From: Oricola thermophila
GTDB taxonomy: Bacteria > Pseudomonadota > Alphaproteobacteria > Rhizobiales > Rhizobiaceae
DNA: 64,000 bases
Direction of reading: 5' to 3'
NCBI RefSeq assembly: GCF_013358405.1
Contig: NZ_CP054836.1
Location: forward strand, 3,286,001-3,350,000
Positions within the stretch are counted from its first letter, which is position 1. The number at the start of each line of letters is the position of its first letter. Of this stretch, positions 57,897 to 64,000 are shown one piece after another. A program made the translations under genes and the position numbers. A model generated the notes under the pieces. That model saw only the letters and a program-made list of their open reading frames with translations, ran no database searches and was not told the DNA's origin.

Positions 57897-58053
57897 TGTG
57901 ACCGCTTTCTTGATTGTCCGTGTGCGCAGATAGCAAAGCGCGGGGAAAAAATGAAGCGCCCTCCCGGGAGGAAGCTTCCGAATCGGCGCAATGGCTGGGC
58001 CACTTGCGGCCTGCGCCGCGAAAATGGCATAGGCCGCAGCGAGGTAAACAGCC

Positions 58054-58935
58054 ATGACCCGACGACCGCTCCGCCTGCGCCGCTCCGTTCTCTATGTTCC
58101 CGCCGCCAACGGGAAGGCGGTCGCCAAGTCGCCGACGCTCGCCTGCGACGCGGTGATCTACGACCTGGAGGATGCCGTCGCGCCCGCCGCGAAGGAAGAG
58201 GCGCGCGAAAGGCTGCGCGATCATTTCGCCGCCCATCCTGAAAGCAGGCACGAGCGTGTCATCCGGATCAATGCGCTTTCGAGCGAATACGGGCCGGAGG
58301 ACCTGCTGGCCGCCCGTGCCTGCCGGCCGGATGCCATCCTGGTTCCGAAGGTCGATGTGCCGGCCGAAGTGGCCGATGTCGCCGACATGCTGGCGGAGAC
58401 CGATGCCGCCGACGCGATCCGGCTATGGGCGATGATGGAAACGCCCAAGGCGATCCTCAATGTCGCGCGGATCGCCGAATGGGGCGAAACGCCGGGATCG
58501 CGGCTCGACTGCCTGGTGGTCGGCGCCAACGACCTTGCCAAGGACCTGCGCCTGCCCGGTCCCGGCCGCGACGCGCTGAAGCCGCTGCTGATGCAGCTGG
58601 TGGTGGCGGCGCGGGCGTCCGGCCTCGACGTGATCGACGCGGTGTTCAACGCGTTTCGCGACGAGGGGGGCTTCGCCGCCGAATGCGCCGAGGCTGCCGG
58701 GATGGGATTCGACGGAAAGACGCTGATTCATCCGTTGCAGATCGAGCCGGCCAACCGTGCCTTCGCCATTTCGCCGGAACGCGAGGCGGAGGCGGCGTCC
58801 ATCGTCGCGGCGTTCGACATGCCGGAGAACAGGGAGGTCGGCGTCATCAATCTGGACGGCCGGATGGTTGAGCGCTTGCATCTGGAGGACGCCCGCCGCA
58901 CGCTGGCGCTCGCCGCCATGCAGCGCGGAACGTGA
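58054..58935 (+). CDS. HpcH/HpaI-type CoA-ester lyase (citrate lyase beta-like)
   Basis: A 293-residue TIM-barrel enzyme of the CitE-like group. The start [19 protein letters not shown], the metal-binding Glu in [28 protein letters not shown], and [21 protein letters not shown] are diagnostic. Such enzymes cleave malyl-CoA, citramalyl-CoA or related thioesters, or hydrolyse them; the substrate is not fixed by the sequence. Divergent from leuD and followed by DUF1737 after 15 bp. Confidence 0.9.
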   Translation: MTRRPLRLRRSVLYVPAANGKAVAKSPTLACDAVIYDLEDAVAPAAKEEARERLRDHFAAHPESRHERVIRINALSSEYGPEDLLAARACRPDAILVPKVDVPAEVADVADMLAETDAADAIRLWAMMETPKAILNVARIAEWGETPGSRLDCLVVGANDLAKDLRLPGPGRDALKPLLMQLVVAARASGLDVIDAVFNAFRDEGGFAAECAEAAGMGFDGKTLIHPLQIEPANRAFAISPEREAEAASIVAAFDMPENREVGVINLDGRMVERLHLEDARRTLALAAMQRGT

Positions 58936-58950
58936 AAGGGACAGGATCAC

Positions 58951-59157
58951 ATGCATCTCTACCGATTGCTGACGGGACCGGACGATTCCAGCTTCTGCCA
59001 CAAGGTGACCGAGGCGCTGAACAAGGGCTGGCAGCTCCATGGTTCGCCTTCGTATGCCTTCGACGCCGAGACGCATTCGATGCGCTGTGCGCAGGCGGTG
59101 GTGAAGATCGTCGAGGGCAAGGATTACGACCCGTCCATGAAGCTCGGCGAGCAGTAG
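58951..59157 (+). CDS. DUF1737 protein
   Basis: A 68-residue protein matching DUF1737, small proteins of about 65 residues with a GWQLHGSPSY core. The first residues MHLYRLLTGPDDSSFCHKV are typical. The function is unknown. A GGGACAGG site precedes the ATG. It follows the CoA-ester lyase closely, and the DUF1194 gene begins 11 bp after its stop, so all three are likely one operon. Confidence 0.85.
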   Translation: MHLYRLLTGPDDSSFCHKVTEALNKGWQLHGSPSYAFDAETHSMRCAQAVVKIVEGKDYDPSMKLGEQ

Positions 59158-59168
59158 GAGCGGACGGC

Positions 59169-59855
59169 ATAAGGATCCTTGGCGCCATAGCATTCCTTCT
59201 TTCCCTGTGTTCGGGCCCGTTGCAGGCGCAGTCGCGTTGCGGCCTCTCGCTTGTCCTGGCGCTGGACGTGTCTTCCAGCGTCGACGACGCGGAATTCCGC
59301 CTGCAGATGCGCGGTCTCGCCCGGGCCCTGCGCGATCCGGTGATCCTGGAAGCGGTCACGCAGGCCGGAGGCTTGCAGGCAATGGCCTTCGAGTGGAGCG
59401 GGCGCGACCAGGCGGTCGACGTGGTGCCGTGGACGTTTCTGCGGATCGAGACGGATGTCTTCGCCTTTGCGTCGGCCATCGAGAACCACCGGCGCGGCTT
59501 CGACGAATTCCCGACCGCGCTCGGCCATGCGCTCGGCCATGCGGCGATCCGGCTTTCGCGCGCACCGCTCCGGTGCGCCCGCGCCGTGGTCGACGTGTCG
59601 GGCGATGGCGTGAACAACGAGGGCTACGAGCCGCGACTCGCCTACGAGAATTTCGATTATTCGAACGTGACCGTGAACGGCCTCGTCATAGAGGGGGAAA
59701 TGCCGGATCCGGTGGAATATTACCGCGATGAGGTTATCCGCGGCCCCGGCGCCTTCGTCGAGGTGGCGCGCGATTTTTCCGATTACGAGGCGGCGATGAA
59801 ACGCAAGCTCCTGCGCGAGATCAGGGGCGCGGCGCTGAGCTACCTAGCGCAGTGA
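59169..59855 (+). CDS. DUF1194 von Willebrand factor A-like secreted protein, ATA at the start position
   Basis: A 228-residue reading of a DUF1194 protein. Reading the ATA codon at 59169 as Met gives MRILGAIAFLLSLCSGPLQAQS, a near-ideal signal peptide, with GGAG eight bases upstream. The VWA-like MIDAS motif follows in LDVSSSVDD, with DVSGDGVNNEG further on. No ATG or GTG in this frame gives a signal peptide; a TTG at the C-end of the signal would remove it. Either a rare ATA start, a lost start, or a base error explains this. The protein may bind metal and ligands in the periplasm; role unknown. Confidence 0.7.
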   Translation: MRILGAIAFLLSLCSGPLQAQSRCGLSLVLALDVSSSVDDAEFRLQMRGLARALRDPVILEAVTQAGGLQAMAFEWSGRDQAVDVVPWTFLRIETDVFAFASAIENHRRGFDEFPTALGHALGHAAIRLSRAPLRCARAVVDVSGDGVNNEGYEPRLAYENFDYSNVTVNGLVIEGEMPDPVEYYRDEVIRGPGAFVEVARDFSDYEAAMKRKLLREIRGAALSYLAQ

Positions 59856-59910
59856 GACTCGTCCGGGTTCCGCGTCGGGGCGGAACCCGCTTCCTGCATC
59901 CGCGGGCTTT

Positions 59911-60348
59911 TCACCCCGCAGCCTCCTCGATGGCCTCCATGTCGGAATCGCTGAGGCCGAAATGGTGGCCGAGTTCGTGGATCAGCACATGGGTGATGAT
60001 GTCGCCGAGCGATTCCTCGTTCTCGGCCCAGTAGTCGAGAATGGCACGGCGGTAGAGCGTGATGCGATTCGCCTGTTCGCCTGTGCCTGGGTTCCAGCGT
60101 TCGGCGATCCCGCGGCCCTCGAACAGGCCCAGCAGGTCGAACGGCGTCTCCAGGCCGAGATCGTCGCTGATTTCCTCGGTCGGGAAATCCGCGACCACGA
60201 TCTGCACGTCTGCGGTCAGGTCGCGGAACTCCTTCGGCAGGTGCGCGTAAGCCGTCAGCGCGATCGACTCGATTGTCGCTAGGTCGGGGGAGAGCCTGTC
60301 GGCCCAGTCGCCGCTCTGGTCGGTGCGGTCCATGGTCTGCGTCTTCAT
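59911..60348 (-). CDS. minimal zincin metallopeptidase-like protein
   Basis: A 145-residue protein of the Zincin_1 (DUF1025) family. The zinc motif HELGHHFGLSDSDM is at about residues 124-137, an extended HExxHxxGxxD metzincin-type pattern. An ITLYRRAIL strand and an LGLETPFDLLGLFEGRGI region are also family-typical. Physiological substrates are not known. ATG 60346-60348 gives the full length; a second ATG five codons later is possible. Divergent from the mutasome operon. Confidence 0.88.
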   Translation of the reverse strand: MKTQTMDRTDQSGDWADRLSPDLATIESIALTAYAHLPKEFRDLTADVQIVVADFPTEEISDDLGLETPFDLLGLFEGRGIAERWNPGTGEQANRITLYRRAILDYWAENEESLGDIITHVLIHELGHHFGLSDSDMEAIEEAAG

Positions 60349-60469
60349 AGCCGGTCTCTATATAGTGTCTTTGCGCCATGTGCGAGAGGGCAAGAACGGG
60401 CGCGGACTTTCAGGAATAAATTCTTTTTCGTCCGCTTGACTCCGGAGCGGTTTGGCGGAATCAATATGA

Positions 60470-60484
60470 GAACAAATAAAGAAC
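60470..60484 (+). promoter_or_regulatory. LexA (SOS) box of the mutasome operon
   Basis: GAACAAATAAAGAAC is a perfect alphaproteobacterial SOS box (GAAC-N7-GAAC), 66 bp upstream of the imuA ATG. TTGACT at 60436-60441 may be the -35. LexA bound here would block the promoter until DNA damage. Confidence 0.85.
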
Positions 60485-60550
60485 AAGCCGGGCAGGCGCG
60501 ACCGAATGCGGCCCGGCAGGCCCTGAAACGAATCGGACAGGACGAACGCC

Positions 60551-61537
60551 ATGGCGCCAGAATCCCGCGCCACGGCGCAGGCGGCGCTTTTGTCGCTGCG
60601 CCGGCAGATCGCAGCCATCGAGAAGGCCGCCCCGGCAGATGCCAATGCCGCCGCGGGCTGGTCTACCGGGCGCGCCGCTGACCGCGACGCCCTGCTGGTG
60701 ACGGGCGCCGGTGATTTCGACCGGGACATTGCCGGCGGCATCGCATTGGCCGCGCTGACCGAGATCCACGCATCGCAGGCCCGCGATGCCGGCCTTGCCG
60801 CCGGGTTTGCCGCCTGCCTGCTGTCACTGGCCGGTGCGCCCGCCTTTCTCGGGCGCGATCCCGTTCTGTGGATCGGCGCGCCCGGCACCTTCGCCGAGGC
60901 CGGGGTGCCGCACGGGCGCGGGCTTGCCGCCTTCGGGCTTGCGCCGGAGCGCCTGCTGATCGTGGAGCCGCGGACGCTCGCCGATGCGCTGTGGATCGCC
61001 GAGGAGGCTGCGCGCACGCGCGGCCTGGCCGCCACCGTGCTGGAAATGCGCGGCAATGCCAAGGCCTTCGGCCTGCGCGAGACGCGGCGGCTTGCCCGCC
61101 GGGCACAGATCTCCGGGCGGCCGGTGCTGCTGCTGCGCCAGTCGGCGGCGATCGAGGCGAGCGCGGCGTGCCTGCGCCTGGTCGTCGGTCCCGCCCCGTC
61201 GGCGCCGGCGCTCGTGCTGGCGGGCACGGCGCATGAACGTGCCGTTCCCGGGGGCATCGGTCCGCCGGGCTTTGCCGTGACGATCGAGAAGAACAAGGCC
61301 GGTCCCGCCGGGCGGACCCACATCATGCACTGGAACAGCCATGAACGCTCATTCTTCACCGGACAGGCAGGCAGGGCACGCGCACGGTCCGCTGCAGGAA
61401 CGGCAGGCGCGGCAAGGGGAACCGTCGTCGGCTTCCCCCGCGGCGCGGCGCATCCTGGCACTGAACTTCCCCTACCTGGCGACGGACCGGATAGCGCGCG
61501 GCCGGCACGGAAAGGCATGGCGGCAGACGGCGCCTGA
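60551..61537 (+). CDS. imuA: ImuA, RecA-like mutasome accessory protein
   Basis: A 328-residue member of the ImuA group, weakly related to RecA/SulA, needed for damage-induced mutagenesis with ImuB and DnaE2. The core (about residues 1-265) includes ADRDALLVTGAGDFDRD, HGRGLAAFGLAPERLLIVEPR and AVTIEKNKAGPAGRTHIMHWNSHERSF-type end motifs. The last 60 residues, Ala/Arg/Gly-rich, share DNA with the start of imuB in another frame. The LexA box upstream marks SOS control. Confidence 0.88.
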   Translation: MAPESRATAQAALLSLRRQIAAIEKAAPADANAAAGWSTGRAADRDALLVTGAGDFDRDIAGGIALAALTEIHASQARDAGLAAGFAACLLSLAGAPAFLGRDPVLWIGAPGTFAEAGVPHGRGLAAFGLAPERLLIVEPRTLADALWIAEEAARTRGLAATVLEMRGNAKAFGLRETRRLARRAQISGRPVLLLRQSAAIEASAACLRLVVGPAPSAPALVLAGTAHERAVPGGIGPPGFAVTIEKNKAGPAGRTHIMHWNSHERSFFTGQAGRARARSAAGTAGAARGTVVGFPRGAAHPGTELPLPGDGPDSARPARKGMAADGA

Positions 61538-63035
61538 CACGCGGCCTCTGGTGACCGCGCAGAAGGAGAAGGGCGCCATGCGCATTGCCGCCCTCGACGA
61601 GGCGGCCGAGGCGCTGGGCCTGTGTCGGGGCCAGGGGCTGGCGGATGCCCGTGCCGCCTGCCCGGAACTCGACATCGTTCCCGCCGATCCGGAGGCCGAT
61701 CGCCGCCTGCTCGCCGCCGTCGCCGACTGGTGCGACCGCTACACGCCGCTGGTGGCGCCGGACGGGGCGGACGGGCTGTTCCTCGACATCTCCGGCTGCG
61801 CCCACCTGTTCGGCGGAGAGCAGGGGCTGCTTTCCGACCTGATGGCGAGGCTGCACGAACAGGGGATCGCCGTGCGCGCGGCGCTTGCGCCCACACCCGG
61901 CGCGGCCTGGGCAGCGGCCCGCTTCGCGCCCGCGCCGCTCGTGATCGAGAAGGGCGCGGAGGCGCCCGTCCTCGCCCCTTTTCCGCTTGCCGCGCTCAGG
62001 CTTGATGCCGAAACGCTGGCCGGGCTCGCCAAGGTCGGCCTGAAGACCGTCGGCCAGCTCGCTGCCGCACCGCGGGCGCCCCTGGCCCGCCGGTTCGGGC
62101 GGCAATGCCTGCTGCGCCTCGACCAGGCGCTCGGCGCGGTCGAAGAGGCGATTTCCCCTCGCCTGCCGGTGCCGGCCCTGTCGGCGGAGCGGCGGCTTGC
62201 CGAGCCGGTCGGGCGCGTCGAAGATGTCGAACAATTGCTCTTGTCGCTGGCGATGCGGCTGAAGGAGGATCTCGAACGCCGCGGTCTCGGCGCGCGGGCG
62301 CTGGAATACACGCTGTTCCGCGTCGACGGCGCGGTCCACCGCCTCTGCGTCGGGGCGTCTCGGCCGGTGCGCGACCCGGAAACCGTCGTCAGGTTGTTCC
62401 GCGAGCGGCTGGCCGGCGTCGGTGACGGCTTCGATGCCGGCCACGGTTTCGACGTGGTGCGGCTGAACGTGCTGGCGACGGGCGAGATTTCCTGCCGGCA
62501 GGGCGATTTCGCGCAGACCGGCGAGGACGACAATCCCGACCTGGCCCTGCTGCTCGACCGCATCGCCGCCCGGCTCGGCGGCGGTGCGGTGACGGACGGG
62601 CGGCACCCGGTGCGCCGGATCGAGCCGGTCGAAAGCCATGTCCCGGAGCGCGCGGAAAGGCGGGTTCCGGTCACGGGCAACCGAAAGGATTCGCCGGCTG
62701 GTGAACAAGCCCCGGAGCCCGCCGCGCCGCGTCCGGCGCGGCTGCTTTCCGCTCCCGAGCCGGTCGAGGTCGTCGCCGGCGTGCCGGAGGGGCCGCCGCA
62801 GCGTTTTCGCTGGCGGCGCGCACTCTACCGGGTGGCCAGGGCGGAGGGTCCGGAGCGGATCGGCGGCGAATGGTGGACGGCCGACGCGCCGGAGGACCTG
62901 GCTCCCGATCCGCGCGACTACTATCGCGTCGAGGACGAGGAGGGCCGGCGCTACTGGCTGTTCCGCAGGGGGCTTTACGGCCCGGCCGGGCGCGGCGCGC
63001 AGCCGCAATGGTTCATGCACGGGATGTTCGCGTGA
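61341..63035 (+). CDS. imuB: ImuB, catalytically inactive Y-family polymerase-like protein
   Basis: A 564-residue Y-family protein that bridges the beta clamp, ImuA and DnaE2 in the mutasome. In place of the DxDxFF motif of active Y-polymerases it has LNFPYLATDR, so it should be catalytically dead. The little-finger domain spans about 255-370. The C-terminal part (FRWRRALYRVARAEGPERIGGEWW, YWLFRRGLY) is family-typical. ATG 61341 lies inside imuA, giving a 197-nt overlap; no other start codon precedes the conserved core. Confidence 0.92.
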   Translation: MNAHSSPDRQAGHAHGPLQERQARQGEPSSASPAARRILALNFPYLATDRIARGRHGKAWRQTAPDTRPLVTAQKEKGAMRIAALDEAAEALGLCRGQGLADARAACPELDIVPADPEADRRLLAAVADWCDRYTPLVAPDGADGLFLDISGCAHLFGGEQGLLSDLMARLHEQGIAVRAALAPTPGAAWAAARFAPAPLVIEKGAEAPVLAPFPLAALRLDAETLAGLAKVGLKTVGQLAAAPRAPLARRFGRQCLLRLDQALGAVEEAISPRLPVPALSAERRLAEPVGRVEDVEQLLLSLAMRLKEDLERRGLGARALEYTLFRVDGAVHRLCVGASRPVRDPETVVRLFRERLAGVGDGFDAGHGFDVVRLNVLATGEISCRQGDFAQTGEDDNPDLALLLDRIAARLGGGAVTDGRHPVRRIEPVESHVPERAERRVPVTGNRKDSPAGEQAPEPAAPRPARLLSAPEPVEVVAGVPEGPPQRFRWRRALYRVARAEGPERIGGEWWTADAPEDLAPDPRDYYRVEDEEGRRYWLFRRGLYGPAGRGAQPQWFMHGMFA

Positions 63036-64000
63036 CGGATGCCGGTCCCGGCTATGCGGAGCTTGCTGCCGCCTCGAACTTCTCCTTCCTCAGGGGCGCG
63101 TCGCATCCGGAGGAACTGGCGGTGACGGCGAAGCGCCTCGGCCTTGCCGGGCTCGGGCTGGCCGACCGGAACACGGTTTCCGGCACGGTGCGCGCCCACA
63201 TGGCGGCGAAGGAGGCGGAGCTCGAATACCGTCCCGGTGCGCGGCTGGTCTTTTGTGACGGCACGCCGGACGTGCTCGCCTATCCGAAGAACCGGGCAGG
63301 ATGGGGCCGGCTCTGCCGCATGCTGACAGCGGGAAACATGCGCGGCGAGAAGGGGGCGCCGCTGGTGCAGCGCGGCGACCTGATGGAATGGGGAGCCGGT
63401 CTTGCCCTTGCCGTTCTGCCGAAGCCCACAGCGCTTGACGAGAACTGCCTTTCCTTCCTGCAGGACCTGAAATCGGCCTTCGGGCGGTCGGTGCGCCTGG
63501 CGCTCGCGCCGTCCTATGACGGGCGCGACCGGGCGACGCTGGAAGCGGCGCGGGCGCTGGCCGGTGCCGCCGGCGTCCGGCTGATGGCCGTCGGCGAGGT
63601 GCTCTACCACGAGCGCGCCCGCCGGCCGCTGGGCGACGTGCTGACCGCGATCCGCGAGCATGTTCCGCTCGGCGAGGCCGGTTACCGCCTGCCGGCCAAT
63701 GCGGAACGGCACATGAAGCCGCCGCACGAAATGGCGCGGCTGTTCCGGGCCGCGCCCGAGGCCGTTGCCGAGACGCTTTCCTTTTTCGGCGAACTGGATT
63801 TCTCGCTCGACGAATTGCGCTACCAGTATCCGGAAGAGCCGCATGGCGACAGCGCCTCGCCGCAGGAGGCGCTGGAGCGGCTGGCCTGGGAGGGCGCGCG
63901 GACGCGCTACGGAGAGACCGTGCCGGACAAGGTCGCGGCCCAGATCCGGCACGAGCTGAAGCTGATCGCCGAGCTCGACTACGCGCCCTATTTCCTCACC
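63032..64000 (+). CDS. dnaE2: error-prone DNA polymerase DnaE2, N-terminal part
   Basis: The first 323 codons of the C-family translesion polymerase of the mutasome, cut by the window end. The start is GTG 63032-63034, overlapping the imuB TGA (GTGA). The PHP domain opening YAELAAASNFSFLRGASHPEEL and GLGLADRNTVSG are diagnostic of DnaE2; the first His of the PHP motif is replaced by Asn in NFSF as in other DnaE2. The polymerase palm, beyond the window, cannot be checked. Confidence 0.95.
   Translation, partial: MTDAGPGYAELAAASNFSFLRGASHPEELAVTAKRLGLAGLGLADRNTVSGTVRAHMAAKEAELEYRPGARLVFCDGTPDVLAYPKNRAGWGRLCRMLTAGNMRGEKGAPLVQRGDLMEWGAGLALAVLPKPTALDENCLSFLQDLKSAFGRSVRLALAPSYDGRDRATLEAARALAGAAGVRLMAVGEVLYHERARRPLGDVLTAIREHVPLGEAGYRLPANAERHMKPPHEMARLFRAAPEAVAETLSFFGELDFSLDELRYQYPEEPHGDSASPQEALERLAWEGARTRYGETVPDKVAAQIRHELKLIAELDYAPYFLT

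Noticed and set aside
58932..59168. ATG 58932 as the start of the DUF1194 gene
   Set aside because: The added 79 codons overlap DUF1737 in another frame and would bury the signal peptide inside the protein.
1..64000. tRNA, rRNA, CRISPR, transposase and prophage signals
   Set aside because: None found by eye in gaps or on either strand. The single gene-free region over 300 bp is explained as the probable origin.

Overview
This 64 kb window is chromosomal DNA from an alphaproteobacterium of the order Rhizobiales (Hyphomicrobiales). The evidence is the high GC content, the order hisB-DUF2628-hisH-hisA-hisF-hisE-coaA, the hslV/hslU block, the DUF1402-Smr-mltA-Tim44-fxsA-secB-dnaQ-coaE-aroE-maf series, and the hemE-hemJ-rho ... 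mnmE-mnmG-rsmG-parA-parB ... holA-lptE-leuS series. I cannot name the genus. A marine or soil Phyllobacteriaceae-like member would fit. I see no phage, insertion sequence, CRISPR array, rRNA or tRNA.

Layout. 1-3000: the end of a LysM protein gene, alkB, and a small lipid-linked sugar operon (GT2, methyltransferase, GtrA). 3035-7674: histidine operon ending in coaA. 7817-11516: hslV and hslU, with a GNAT acetyltransferase and a 10-TM membrane protein between them. 11617-19461: DUF1402, XRE regulator, Smr, mltA, Tim44-like, fxsA, secB, dnaQ, coaE, aroE and maf. 19462-19935 is the only gene-free stretch over 300 bp. It carries DnaA-box-like sites, an A/T run, GANTC sites and a 19-bp palindrome, and is the probable chromosome origin (oriC). 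19936-30677: hemE, hemJ, rho, a DUF255 protein, mnmE, mnmG, rsmG, parA and parB, with three parS sites. 30697-41473: holA, lptE, leuS, a PLP-binding protein, murein enzymes, rpmF, a prenyl synthase, ispG and an ArsC-like protein. 41574-51975: bdhA with a patatin lipase, then a TetR gene divergent from a periplasmic molybdenum hydroxylase (two subunits), an RND efflux pair and a MarR regulator. 52122-57896: asd, leuB and leuD, with an acyl carrier protein, a ketosynthase and a RidA protein between leuB and leuD. 58054-60348: a CoA-ester lyase, DUF1737, a DUF1194 VWA protein and a zincin. 60551-64000: the SOS mutasome imuA-imuB-dnaE2, with a perfect alphaproteobacterial LexA box; dnaE2 runs off the window.

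How the genes work together. The centre is the replication and segregation hub (oriC, parABS, the exonuclease dnaQ, the clamp-loader gene holA). It is surrounded by housekeeping genes for heme, tRNA modification, cell wall, isoprenoids and amino acids. The accessory content is modest. The most interesting parts are the ACP-ketosynthase-RidA cassette, the TetR-controlled molybdenum hydroxylase next to an RND pump, and a DUF1194 gene whose expected ATG start reads ATA.
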